Positions 11,453 to 23,340 of a stretch of DNA of 64,000 bases are shown in pieces (position 1 is the first letter of the stretch; every line of letters begins with the position of its first letter). The notes beneath the pieces were generated by a model. It had not been told where the DNA came from. It saw nothing but the letters and a program-made list of their open reading frames with translations, and did not search any database. This DNA comes from Cryptomeria japonica (Eukaryota > Streptophyta > Pinopsida > Cupressales > Cupressaceae): contig NC_081406.1 of NCBI RefSeq assembly GCF_030272615.1, positions 483,695,900 through 483,759,899 on the forward strand, in the 5' to 3' direction. The position numbers and the translations under genes were made by a program.

Positions 11453-12731
11453 TGTCTACCCCAACTATTATGATAATAATTACTCTAATAAAAATCTCAA
11501 TCCGAAGTTTGGACATTCATATGGTAGAGTTTACTATTTTCATGACTGGTGTTCATTTAGTTATCAATCTAGGAACGTAAAACTTGAAATGGGTCTGCAA
11601 TATATATGCACTAAGCTCCTTAAATGGTTATCCTGCATTGCTGCAGTAACTAACATTACACAGAAAGGAAAGGCAAGAATGGAAATCATAAAAGGCTACA
11701 TGAAAGCTTTATAAAACAATGATGGAATGATCTAATGTAAATAACAGAAATCACACTGTTCTATCTTGGCTGTAGGAACAGTTAGTGGATCTATTTCCAG
11801 TGGCTGCAGGAACAATCCAGCTATGAACTTCTACTGCAACTAGGTAAAAACTAACTTTAATGAACATAAACATAGGATCAAAAACCAAGTGGGCCCCCTT
11901 GGATGAGTGATATCAAACTTCTAGCAAAATACTCTTAACAGTTTAGAACAACATATCTTTGCTTTATTTCTTTCTGAAATCAATTACATGTTCTAAAAGA
12001 AAACTCTAGAATGCTTTCAAAAACTCTTTTCTCAATTCCTTTCTATCTTGTCTAACCTATCAGAAAAAGGAAGAGCTTATTATAAAGAAAAGATAAAGTA
12101 CAATGGACAACTCAAATCACGCCCAGAAGAAGAGGCGGATGATTGTCAGATGAAGGAGATAACTAGAGCTTGGCTACAGGAACCGTGGATCTAAACCGAA
12201 CCATAGTCTTTGCATGCCATAGCAATATTTTGTGAATTCAATACGCACTAGAGTTAAACTCCCATAGTGAAGTATGACTTCTCCAAAGGTTTCCATACAT
12301 TGCGCTTGCTAGGATCCCCTTCATTTTGATCTCTAGTTATCTGTACTTGATTCTTCAGTCTTCGGGCGCGAAAGGAAATCATCCACCGCAACGTCATTTA
12401 TTATCTGCACTAAAACAAAAACAACATACAAGGACATGCATATGTATATTACTCAATTAATACATTCATTAACTCACATATGACATTATCCTAAATAATT
12501 TGCATATCAATAGGGACAAACCACTTGGCTGCAGGAATAAATTGGTATGGCTACAGGAATTAACTGACAAAGTTCAAACATGATTTCATAAGTTCAGGTT
12601 TAACACATGGATTACATATAGTCAATTCACAATCCTTTACTAACACAATGCAACCCAAAAGATGCCAATAACCTAAGATTTTTGATTAAAAAACATGTCA
12701 AAGTATCAACTTATCAGAAGCTTTGACATGA
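11453..12731 (-). repeat. 5' LTR of the Athila-like element
   Basis: On the + strand it starts TGTCTACCCC just outside the primer site. I place its other end at 12731, where 'GCTTTGACA' gives matching TGTC/GACA termini and GGATGG-rich sequence A begins. This gives about 1.28 kb. There is no second copy in the window to confirm the outer end. Inside it, variants of GGCTGCAGGAA recur at 11768, 11802, 12172, 12527 and 12549. Confidence 0.65.
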
Positions 12732-13330
12732 GTAGATGGAGGAATGGGGGTATCATGAAGTGTGGGGTATTGAGATTTTTTTTGAGGTGGAGGTTATTGG
12801 GGTGGATGGAGGACTTGAGGAGACTTGGAAACTTTATTTTGAGATGGGGATTTTGTGTCCTTTGCTAGCATGTCTTGGATAAGATTATGGATGATGTATT
12901 TGGAGGAGGTGGAAAACACAGATTTTGGAGGATTAGGATTAGATGGAGAATTGGGATTAATGCTTGGAGGACTAAGGAGTAAAGGATTTGGATGAGGAGT
13001 AGAGGTAATGAATGTGTTGTAAAAGGATGTGGATTGGGGTGTAGATGGGAGGAGAGATGAAGGTATACCTATTGGATTAGAGGGGTATGCAGATGAGGGA
13101 TAATATGGAGAGGTGGATGGGGAATAAGATGGATTTACCTTGTCAAATGTAGAGTAAGGATAAGATATATGATACATATTGGGATTATGTGTAATGTGTT
13201 GAGGTGGGATGGATGAAGGTATGATAGGTGGATGAGAGATTATGGGATTGATTTGGTAGGCAGGTTGAGGTGGTTCGTGAACTTCCATGAGCATCTGGTC
13301 ATGCCAAGCTTTGAATTTTTGGGTAGCCAT
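12732..13330 (-). pseudogene. Pro/Ser/Tyr/Asn-rich ORF of sequence A, right part
   Basis: Open for 178 codons from ATG 13330 ('MATQKFKAWHDQML') to a stop at 12794-12796, then open again up to the Athila LTR at 12732. The protein is low in complexity: Pro, Ser, Tyr, Asn and His dominate ('HPPIIPSSIPPQH', 'PSTSPYYPSSAYPSNP'). It probably continued into 6267-6019 before the gypsy insertion. It could be an N-terminal gag-like or spacer protein of an unnamed retroelement. I recognise no family. Confidence 0.45.
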
Positions 13331-13474
13331 GTTGAGAATGAAGGATTAGATTGGAATTGGATGAATATGTTTTGGAGGAGAAAGATGATGAAGATGATGT
13401 CAAATGAAATATGAGGATTAGGACTTGGATTTGAATGATAATGGATAAGATTTGGATTGGATTTAATTTGGATT

Positions 13475-13635
13475 GGACTTGATTTGATTGGATTGGTCCT
13501 TGGATTAGGACTTGATTAGATTGAATTGGTCCTTGGATTATGACTTGATTGGATTGAATTGGTCCTTAGGTTAGGTCTTGATTTGATCGGATTGGTCCTT
13601 AGATTAGAACTTGATTTGATTGGATTAAGGGATTG
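13475..13635. repeat. Minisatellite, 33-bp unit, about 4.5 copies
   Basis: Units of about 33 bp of the form 'GGACTTGATTTGATTGGATT' plus 'GGTCCTTGGATTA' follow head to tail with a few substitutions each. The flanks at 13420-13475 and 13635-13720 are also GGATTG-rich but irregular. The tract lies upstream of the Pro-rich ORF of sequence A. Confidence 0.7.
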
Positions 13636-14934
13636 GATGATTGATTGATGAAGGATTGGATAACTGGATTAGAAAGTTGGATTGATTTGATTGATTGGAA
13701 TTTTAAAGATTTGAATGGATTAGAGGAAAAATGATTATGGAAGAATGGATAAATAATAGGAAGGAGAAAGGGGGAGGCTACCTAAAGTCAGATGAATGAT
13801 TTGGATAGAAATATCAGTTGAGGAAGAATGATTGTTTGAATGGATGAAAGTGGATTGGGGATAGGAGAATTGCTTGGATAAATAGAAATGGATTAAAGAT
13901 TTGATGATGACAAGATGAAATTTGGAAAGAGGGAGGATTGATTGGTTGGAGGAATGATGGACTTGGCAAGAGATATCAAGCAATGAATACGCGTTGGCCA
14001 CTAGCACACATAGAGAATGCAAACACAACATGCTACCTTATGAATTTGAATGAGGAGGAAAACCTTTGCTTGCTGACTCAGGTAAACACCCAATAGCTAA
14101 TCAGAATACGGTCGTTGAGTCCCACATAATGGATTCTCAATGCCATATTAGCCAACTGCAAATGCTAATGGGGGCACGATATGGCAAGTCTCTTGGGAGA
14201 GTTACTATCTCCCTTGCACAAAGATTATCCACCTTTCTGAGGTGAATCGGGTGGCATCTATTCCTAGGGTTTTTAGTATGGATTTATGTTCAAAGACTCC
14301 TCCTTGTAGTTGTGCAAGCGCGATTGAGGCCTATAGCCCTACAAATTACTAAGAAAGATGTAGTCACACAAGTGTGATTAAGACCTCAAGGGGCCCTACA
14401 AAGTGCTCAATATGAGAGTGAACTCTCAAATAGATCCATCCCCTGAAACTTTCATCTCAAGAGGCCTATTTATTATAGTGACTCAAATTGACCAGGTCTG
14501 ACTGTATTCACTTGGGTCGTTCCCCTCTCACCAATGCCTAAGAAAATCAGGAGGGCAGACCTGCTAAGGGTAAAAATGTGCAAGCAAACAAGAAAAGATT
14601 CGAGGGTTGGGATATCTGATTGTCTATGCAAGCAAGATCATTCTCTCCTACCTCTAAACTTTCCTCAAACGGAAAAGGTAAGAGTTATTTTACCCCTAAT
14701 TAAAATCTAGGTGCCTGGAATAAAAAGATTAAGAAAAACACAATGTTTAGTTGAATTTCCTTAGGAAACCTACAAAAAATAAGATTAGTAGTTTTGTTTA
14801 AGTCTTTCACCACTCGGGCAGGACTTGTAAAACTCAAAAATCTGATAGTAGACAAAATTTTGAAGAACAGTGCGAGCATTGTTCTGCAATCACCTGCGAT
14901 GAAGCGTCTACACACAAGCTAAAGAGGGTCCTAT
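13636..14934. other. Unassigned DNA, outer flank of element C
   Basis: GGATTG/GGAAGA-rich sequence up to about 13990, then moderately complex DNA. Two related blocks of about 35 bp containing 'GATTGAGGCC...CCCTACAAA' and 'GATTAAGACC...CCCTACAAA' lie at 14325-14350 and 14376-14403. I find no credible gene. It ends at the LTR start at 14935. Confidence 0.5.
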
Positions 14935-15989
14935 TGATGACTATTTTGAAACACTCACCAAAAGTTAGGTAGCCAATGTGAACACTCACCACCTCTCCTG
15001 AAAAGCAATAAGTTCTGGAACTAATCACTCCAAGGTCTCTATAGTCGAGTCTTGATAGTGATGGGCAGCCCAATGGTTTGATGCGGTTGTACTTGTTAAG
15101 GGGCGTGCTAGTTGAAACTAACTCCCAATAATTGTTAATAACTTAACTTCCTTTTTTTGTATTTTAATGATTTTAAGATTCTTCTGCAAATAAATTGCAA
15201 GAGATAGGGAAACAAGAAAATAACAATGAAATCAATTCAATGACACAAACTACTTAATTAGTACCCTACAATCTAGAAATCATCAAATATTATCCAAATC
15301 AGCATTAAAAAATGGACCTCCAGTAAACCTACAAAGTCAACAACCTTACAAACTCATGGAAAGAATATCACCACAATATTGTCTATCCTAGTAATTCTCA
15401 TACACCACTTACGTAGGTAGCATGAGTCATAAAGAAATAAATGGAAGATCAAAACACGTTGTTGATTTCAAACAGTTGACATTACCGGATCACAAAGAAC
15501 AAACTTGTAGAAAATATGCATAGATCAGGAAATCTATAAGCTGCTTCTTGTATTGATTTCAAAGAATGTGCCACAAAAATAACTCAATTTCATGACAATC
15601 TACAAAAATAATCTAAACATTTTAAGTGGCCCTCAAATCATGAATTTGTGGACCCTTACAAATGAATCAAACTCCTCAATTTATAGATTTTTTTGCCCTA
15701 TAGTTTAGGAAATAAACCTAATCTAAATTAAGAACTCAAAAGCTAGGAGTTGCAGTTAACTTGCTAGTTTCTGCCTCTATACTCCAGTTAACTACTATGA
15801 AATGGAGGCTAGGTGAACACTACAAAGACCATGTTGTATGAGCCAGGCTTTTGTAGTCATGCAGAATTTTTCTCAAAATGGGAAGTGAGTTGGAGATGCA
15901 ATTGGAGTCCCAGTGAGGAATTCATGCAAAAACTCCTTTTAAAAGTCATGCTATCTTTAGTAACTATATGTTTATCTTCTACTTCTTTT

Positions 15990-18900
15990 TATAGGACTTA
16001 TAATTATTGATGATACATGCAACCACCTCGGCAAGAGTATCAACAACATATTTGTTTCTAAATTTTTACTTTTTCAAAACTTTCTCTGCATTCTTTCTTT
16101 CCTTGTCTAACTCCCCTACTGTCTCTGTAGCTTGTTGACACTATGTTATCAAATATGTATATTTGTCCATAAATGTAATAGTAAACTCAGTTGGAGGTCC
16201 AAAATGTTGGGCTTCATATGCATCCCACTGGCTGAGTATCTAATCTTCTTCCATAGCTCCCACATTGGTTATCCCCTGTTGGCATTATTGGATGAGTTGA
16301 TTATGTGTTGCACTGATGTCAACACTAGCTGTTATGGTTTGTTACTGGCAGACAAGTTTTGTTTACTGGTAGAAGATCAAGTGTTACCGGTAGAAGAGAC
16401 TATCTGTTGGATACTTCCTATATGTTTGGATCTATGGAATGTGATTGGTTGCATGTGGTATGTGCTTCTGAATCATGTCTTAGTTAGATGGTATTAACTT
16501 GGTAATTAGATGCTATCATACACTCTGGTAAACCCTTATCGACACTAGTTTAAGGCTTTACCAGCAGAGCTCTCATTGAGGAATCTTGACGGGATGCATA
16601 ATTGGTGTTGGTGTAGCTTCTACATGGATTTCGGGATGCTGAAGATGTTCTTTGATTGTGATTCAACTACTTGAAGATATTTCTTTGGCGTGGTGGACCC
16701 AAAATAGGTCTAGTGCCTATCTAGGTTATGGACCGGTATCATGCTAACGTGTACTCTACATGTTACCGGGATGTTTTGGGATGATTTACGGATTTATTAT
16801 TATTGTTTTGGTCTTAAGCTGACATGGCATTTCATTGTAATATGGATTTATGTAATGATCCTATTGTAATATCTTTTATGTGGAAGACCTAATTGGTTTA
16901 GGCCTTAGGGTTTGTATAAAATGATGTAAGATCTCATTGTATATTGTGGCATGGGAATGGAATAAGTGTTTATGGTCTTGGAAATCTATATAATATGCAA
17001 AGAATATTTGGTCGATCATAGGTGATCGAATTGGGATTAAGGAAGAGGTCAAAGGCCTCTGATATTGAGTTTAATTAGGACTGTAATCAGGCATGGTAGA
17101 TGCTATGTATGGTAGTTCACTCTATAGGATTGTTGTCCATTTATCCTAAGATGGTTGTAACCTCTCTCTAGTCAGTGAGACTCTTTTGTAATGAGCAGTA
17201 CGCTCTAGGCAGTGTGCCTTTTTGCATGTGCAGGCCCCTCATTATATCACATACTTTCTATAGAAGTATCATCTAACTGTGGGTAGGCTTCCCACCGTGT
17301 TTTTTCCATTTCTAGGTTTTCCACATACAAATCATGGTGTTATGTGGTATGATTTCTATACATTGATTATTTGTTTAATTGTTAAGTTTCATTGTTTACC
17401 GGTATCTGTTTCTACTCTACCGGTACTTAATATGGTTAAGGGTTATTAAGTGGATTAAATGTTATAATCTATTAACAACATATTCACCCCCCCTTCAGTT
17501 GTTCACCAGTTATCCTAACATCCCCAACCCAAAAACTCTGAGTAACTATCTTACAAAATCCTCATACTTTTCTACCATCCTAAGGAGGGGAACTCAAATA
17601 TCTGTTACATCCTGCACATACTACTTAAGCATTTCCATCTTCAACTCCAAAATGTATGTGTAAGACTGCAAATTCTTACAAATTTCTCCACCCAAGAGGT
17701 CCTCTTCTATGATTACTTCTTCACCCAGACACAAAACCTTATTCAATACCTGGAACTTCTTGCTAAACATGTTGTGAATTTGCTCCCATTGTTGAGAGCA
17801 AGAAGATAATGTTCCTACCACTTGCACAACCTTCTTATATTCCCTCATGGTATTTTGCAAAAATATTCTAATTTTGGAGGCATTTATTTTTGCCCATGAT
17901 TTTTTTGTGGCGGCCACCTGTCTTACCTCAAGCAATGCTTTTGCATCTCCCTCTGGGAGTGATGAGGTTGAAGGTAAATTATTATTTTTACAAGTATCTA
18001 AAGGCCTACCCATGTCTACCAATAGCTTCTTGTACTACTCCAACTGTGCTTTGACCTCTGCATGAGAAGTGTATTCCTTATCCATTTGCCCCCTGACAAC
18101 GCTAGTAGCTAGTTCCAAGGTATCTAATTCCCCCCACTTTGTTTTCTTACCTAGTTTTACCTGAGACACTTGGTACTTTGGGGAGCTTTGACCTTCTACC
18201 TGCAGAGGAACTGTTATATCCACAACCAACTCACCAGAACCCGTTCTTGATAAATGATGCACAGTCTTGGCTTTCTTAACTTTCATTGGTTCCTCAGTGA
18301 TTGCCTATTGTAGTGCAACCTTTGGTAACACTAATTTCCTTTTCTTTTTCTTGAAGGTTAATTCTAACCATTGTGGCACATCCTTATCTTTATCACCTTC
18401 ATGAGGCACAATGTCGGCGGTCACAATGTGCACGTCTGAATGTTCCTCTGCTTCATCTTTCTCTTCTTCCTCTATTTTCTTAGGGCCTTGAGGTGAAGCA
18501 ATTTGGCGGGCCAGACTAGTTTGGAGAGCAATATCAATGTTCAAATGTTGTTGCTTGTGAAACAATCCTAACCTATCACTGACCTCTTCCCCAAATGTCC
18601 TTCCATCCTTATCCATTTCTCCCATACCTTTCTTGACACCTATCTCTTTCTTGAGATCTTCTTGGTCTTGTGGGGTTAATATTAATCTTTCGTTTAACGA
18701 ATCTTCCGCCTCATTTCATTGTTTCTCTCCTCCAAGTGGTTGTTGTCCCATAGGTTGTTCCTCCTCTTGGTCAGAGTTTGTTTCAAAATTATGGACACTT
18801 GCTATTTTCGTGGTATGTCTAAATGCCAGTATCCTAGGAGGCACTATTGTTGTATCAGCTAGTGGTGGCATAGGGGTAGTAGTAACTAGAGCTTATATTG

Positions 18901-20873
18901 TGATGATAGATGAAGGCTGAGTGAGTGAACTCTCATCTATTTTTCCTTGTTCTTCTTCCTCCTGAGTGCCTTCTCTTGTTGTCTGTCCAATTGTTGTCCT
19001 CAAAGGAAGTACCTCTGCTAGTGGCATAGCACCCAGCCCTTCTCTCACTCCAAAGTGTGCAGCTTTTTTCAAAAGTTCAAATATCCTCATTTGTTCCTTA
19101 ACTTTCTTCAATAATTCCTTGGTACTCTCTTCAGGCTTAGCACCTTCATCTGGGTCGATTGACGTATTCTTTCGGGAACTACACCTTGTTTTACGGGAAT
19201 ACTCCTTATAACCCCTTGATTGGGGCACAGCTGAGGTAGATTCCTTCTGCTTCCCTTTTGAAGTGCTTGGCCTAACCCTCAAACCAAGCCACTATCTAGT
19301 CCTATCTACAATAGTTTGAGTTATTTGGTCTATATATGTATCTTCATGTGCCGACCACCTTATGGGAGAGAGAGGCTTCTTGTCAACTTCTTGTTCTTTA
19401 TATACAAAATCTAATAGTTCTCCATCATCCCTCAGCTCTTTGGGGAGATTGGTTTCTATTTAAAAAATCCTAATCTGAGGTACTGACAGCCTATAATGAT
19501 TCTCTTCTCTAACCTCAAAATTATCTTGGAGGTTTTCCCAAAAGTCCTCCAATCTAGGCTTGTGCCCCTCATATTCTTTTAGCATGGTTTGTTTGAGCTT
19601 GCCATAGGGATCATAATACTCCATTGCATAATTAAATTCCTTAAGATTTAGATCATGGAGCTCTTGCTTTGTTGTCTTTGCTACCTAAATATTTTAACAA
19701 AAGAAATAACCAATAGAAACTGAGAAATCTATTCCTGCCTTGTGTTTCGAGGACAAAATGGATTGGAGGCCGAGCATTTTCCCAACATATTCTAACAAAA
19801 TAATGCAATCATTGCAATATCACAACAATACAATAGGATCCCCTATGAACCCACTTACCTTGATATATGTAGAGTGCTGGTTGTGAATGACCCAACATTC
19901 CCATTCTCCAATGATCACCATTTCTTCAGGGCTTATACTGTAACCTATATCACTTGTGAGTTTGATGATAATAGGGAAGAGGAAGGCATCATTGATTATT
20001 TTAAAGTGTGCCTTTGTATTATTTAGAGGGAGTTATGAGTAATACTCCCACACCTTTTTCTGCCCTTCCTCATTTCCTAGTTGGCCTTCTATTTGTAGTC
20101 CCAAGAATTTACCTGCTCGGGAAGCCACCCAGATAACATAGGAAGTGAAAAATAATTTCTTTGTTTGGTGTACCTCCTTCATCTTCTTATGGATGTTATC
20201 AAAGAGAAATTAAGCGCAGTCAAAGTATTCCTTCCCTATAAGGATAGCTGTCATGAAATGGAACTTTCAAGGATGGAAGTGCCGGAAATCTAGCTTGCCG
20301 AAGACCTTGCCAAGCATGATGATCAAATCTCGTTGCAGCTCCTTGAAGTCTTCCCTCAAAACACCTATGGCTTTTAGCCTTGTCTTTCTCTCCTCTTCCA
20401 ACCAGTTCTCATTCATATGCCTCGTCTAGAGCAATATTGTTATTCCATACTCTGACGACTTCTTCTTCCGTAGTTAGGAGTACTTTATCCTTCGCAGGGA
20501 TGCCAAACACAAATCCTAGCATATCTACTGACAAATCAATTACCGTTCTACCTTGACCATCTAGGCACTTTCTTGTATCTACATTGTAGAACTTTCCAAC
20601 AGTCATGATGAATTCAAGAGCTTGGACTAATTTTGGGAAAATCGTTGCCTCTACCAAGCCTAATCTCTTAATTCTCCTTAGCGGGGTATCTGGCCTTGGT
20701 CGGTCTAATTGTGTCTTGATATCCTCCAACTCAATGCACCCCACCTCTATATCTATCACCCATTTAATTTTTTCATCCAACTTTGAAACATAAAACTATC
20801 CTTGATATTGATATTTCATGGTTACGAGAAGTTTGTCAATCTCCTTTCCTCTCTTTCTAGAAGTTGGGTCCAT
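15990..20873 (-). pseudogene. LTR-borne long ORF, copy 1 (function unknown)
   Basis: Starts at ATG 20873 ('MDPTSRKRGKEIDK'), directly preceded by an in-frame TAG. The frame is interrupted by stops and small shifts, but similarity to copy 2 persists to about 15990. Visible parts in order: an N-terminal globular block ('LDRPRPDTPLRRIKR', 'VDMLGFVFGIP', 'LLTTEEEVVRVWNN'), a basic stretch ('RPSTSKGKQKES'), charged helical segments ('STKELLKKVKEQM'), an acidic 'EEEEKDEAEEHSD', and a C-terminal coiled-coil-like end ('GELDKERKNAEKVLKK'). The N-terminal block faintly recalls plant mobile-domain proteins, which I cannot confirm. A solo LTR splits it at 16277-17520. Confidence 0.6.
16277..17520 (+). 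mobile_element. Solo LTR of a Ty1/copia-type element
   Basis: Starts TGTTGGCATT and ends TATCCTAACA (inverted TGTTRG/CTAACA termini), 1244 bp. It is flanked by an exact 5-bp duplication, TCCCC, at 16272-16276 and 17521-17525. The matching position in the other LTR of C (about 51776-51784) has a single TCCCC and no insertion. The interior has ACCGGTA motifs, a polyadenylation-type region and the 'CACCCCCCCTTCAG' box near the end. No internal domain is present, so it arose by recombination between LTRs. It splits the LTR-borne ORF. Confidence 0.93.
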
Positions 20874-20939
20874 CTAAATGCTCTGATCTAGAAGAAATAA
20901 TAAGGAATTAATCCATTGCATACATAAAAAAATATCAAT

Positions 20940-22200
20940 AACATCATCCACCTTGGGACTCGAGGGTTTCGAGGTGGATAACTTCCTTATAAGATAGCTG
21001 ACCTCGAAACTCTGGGGTAGATAAAATGAATGGAGTTTGGAACTCTGGGGTTTCGGAATGGATAATACAAAAGGAGTTCATAACTTTGGGGTTCTAGGGT
21101 AAATAGAAAAGGTTAACTTTGGGACCTTAGGATTTTGGGGTCCCGGGTTAGATCAATAGGGCATCAAGAAAATGTTTCAAAACTTTGGGGCTCTGGGTTT
21201 AAAGCAGTGGCCCAATAAGAAAGGAACTTGGGACTCCGAGGTTCTGGGGTTCCGAGGTATAGGGTAATTCACTTCATAAAGTTCAAGATGATCTGAAACT
21301 CTGGGGTTCTGAAGTTTTGAGGTAGAGGCATGACCAAAAAGAACCAACCTTAGGACTCTGGAGTTCCAAGGTGAAGAAAACTACTCCGCCCGGAACTCCA
21401 GAGTTTCGAGGTGAGGAAAACTAGGGCATGTAGGAAAAACACACAAAACGAGGAAAACCTAAAAGGAAAATCTAAACTAAAAACTAAAAGAAACAAAAAG
21501 ATCTAAACATGGAAACACAAGGAGGGAGAAAAAATCTACCAACCTAGTGGGAAAAACACATGAAATCTTGGCAACACGAGGGCGTGAAGTTGGGAGATTG
21601 CAACTAGAAGCTCTGAAAAACTTTAGTACACAAATGAACCTAGAAAAGTTCATTCCTCCTATTTATACCCCTCGAACTTTGTTTGTACAATCACCTTAAA
21701 CAAGAAATTGAGAGTCCGGGGTTCCAGACTTTCGAGGTGACAAACAAAAAGAGAACAAAATTTACCTCGGGGCTCCAGGGTTCTAGGGTGAATCACGAAA
21801 ACAAGAAAAATAAGCAAAAGACCTCAGGACTTTGGGGCTCCGGGGTTCCGGGGTAAAAGGGACAAAATAATCTCGAGACTCCAGGGTTTCAGGGTTGTCA
21901 AGATACAACAACTTTGGGACTTCGGGGTTTCATGGCTGTTAACAACAAAAAATGAAGAACTCAGGATTTCGAGACTCTAAAGTTTTGAGGCTTCAACAAA
22001 AAATGACAAGGCATGACTTTGGGACTCTGGGGATCTGGGGTTCCAAAGTTGTGCACAAACAAACAAACACCTACTTCGGGACTCCAGGGCTCTAGGGTTA
22101 TGGGGAAAGACTAACAAAAACAAAGAAATGACTCCTCGGGACTTTGGGGGTCCAAGGTTCCAAGGTGTCCAGGAAAAACTAAAAAAAACAAAGCTAGAGA
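20940..22200. repeat. Degenerate GGGACTCTGGGGTTCCGAGG array
   Basis: Variants of 'GGGACTCTGGGGTTCCGAGG' recur about every 40-90 bp, some twenty times, with A-rich spacers (for example near 20957, 21035, 21120, 21230, 21350, 21715, 21825, 21900, 22020, 22080 and 22140). The 5' LTR copy shows only the first few (56300-56425) before it is truncated. The array straddles the TATA-like site at 21661. It is too irregular for a plain satellite. Confidence 0.7.
21661..21667 (-). promoter_or_regulatory. TATA box candidate in the LTR of element C
   Basis: On the minus strand the context is GGGGTATAAATAGGAGG. It lies about 790 nt upstream of the ATG of the LTR-borne ORF and about 1.03 kb inside the LTR start, where a U3 promoter would be expected. 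The matching region is deleted from the other LTR, so conservation cannot be tested. Confidence 0.5.
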
Positions 22201-22695
22201 AAGAAAATAAGAGGGACTCATATTTTCAAAACAAGGAAACTAATGGGGCTAGGTATGTAGGGCATAACAAATGGTGACTATCTGGGAAAAATGACTCTAG
22301 GCATTTTAGAACTTCAAAATCTCTGGTTAACTTGATGCCTAAGGTTACTATCATTCAAAAGGATGTATAAGATCAAAAAGATGAGTGAATCAATGAACAA
22401 ACATCCAAGTCCATAACTAGGATTAACTCTTAAGTGTGTGTGCATGATTTATTATTCCATCATTTCAATAATGAAGATAAATAGAGGAAACTGGGCCCAA
22501 GCTACGTAGGTGAAATCAATCAATGTGTTTCATGCAAATTCATCCTAGGCATAGCTCTCCTACCAGTTAGGAGTTCATAGCCCCGACAGAGATACCTCTG
22601 GTTCCCGTCAAGCAATGCTCCACTACTAGCCAGGCGTCCATAGCCCCGGTGGAGGTTACTTGAAACACCCAAGTTTAATTTCTTTAAGTGGATCA

Positions 22696-22722
22696 TTTAT
22701 TTTCTCTTTCTTTTCTTTATGA
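22696..22722 (-). other. Polypurine tract of element C
   Basis: The minus strand reads an almost pure AAAGAAAAGAAAGAGAAAA run ending next to TGATCC, the proposed start of the 3' LTR. A purine tract just upstream of the 3' LTR primes plus-strand synthesis in LTR retrotransposons. It supports the LTR boundary at 22695. Confidence 0.6.
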
Positions 22723-23340
22723 AAACATCATGGAATATAGAAGGACTATTTCTTTTGTAGTCTTTAAGAAACTTTCAAACATTGAAGTCTGATTACTAGG
22801 TTGGGACCCATGGTGGACAACATGAAACATCCTGACTTCTGATTTTTCCCTTGGAAACAAGTTCATCTGATATCTTGCAAACTTTTCTGATGTATCTTAG
22901 TGTGATGGTAGTGCTGAGTAATCAAGCTAGCTTTTTCCAATTGAGGGTCAAAAACTCAAATCATATTTAAACCATTATATACCACCTTGGATGAATGCAG
23001 ACAAAAGTTTCAAAATTAACTAAATAATAATAAAGTTGTAAAGAGAAAAGAGTCAAAGTCTCTCAAAATTTGGCAACCTATTATGCAAAGAACACCTAGC
23101 TTTTAGAATCTTTGACAATAAACATATATCCCGACACAACAAAACAGAGACAAATGAAATGAAACAAACAAACAAAAATAAAAAGGGAAACAGGCATGGA
23201 GCAAAGTGAAAACACAACAAACATGCAAACCCAAATAAGCAACAAAGCAAACAAAACAAAAATAACTAATCAACTATATTACAATAGTTCAAGCTTCACT
23301 GGGGATTAATCGAAATAGTGTTTGAGGAACTGACCATTGA
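22723..23340. other. 3' untranslated region of element C
   Basis: Between the end of the integrase frame and the polypurine tract. It is AT-rich, with an A-rich stretch at 23130-23260. I see no domain or structured signal. Confidence 0.4.

Larger units (their letters stand above)
6268..12731 (-). mobile_element. Athila-like Ty3/gypsy retrotransposon, 3' end lost
   Basis: Read on the minus strand, the order is LTR (12731-11453), primer site (11448-11431), gag, protease, RT, RNase H and integrase, which is the Ty3/gypsy order. Features of the Athila lineage are the tRNA-Asp-type primer site, the 'DLGA' protease, 'LGRPWLA' after it, and 'RQPQRR' before RT. The element breaks off in the integrase at 6268, just after '[12 protein letters not shown]'. 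The 3' UTR and 3' LTR are absent. It lies inside sequence A. Confidence 0.85.
14935..22695 (-). repeat. 3' LTR of element C (about 6.5 kb without its insertion)
   Basis: The + strand starts TGATGACTATTT and ends GTGGATCA, giving TGAT/ATCA termini. A purine tract on the minus strand abuts the right end. The stretch 14935-21030 aligns with 50435-56432, apart from a solo LTR here and a MITE in the other copy. In a 135-bp block (14970-15105 against 50470-50605) I count about seven differences. The part right of 21030 has no partner in the window because the other LTR is truncated. The LTR holds a long broken ORF and a degenerate GGGGTTC array. Confidence 0.7.

Noticed and set aside
13735-15073. 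Minus-strand frames of 71-98 codons left of and across the LTR start of C
   Set aside because: They cross the proposed LTR border or lie in GGATTG-rich DNA, without any recognisable motif.
16132-16497. Frame of 121 codons crossing the left end of the solo LTR
   Set aside because: It spans the junction at 16277 of an insertion proven by its target duplication, so it is accidental.
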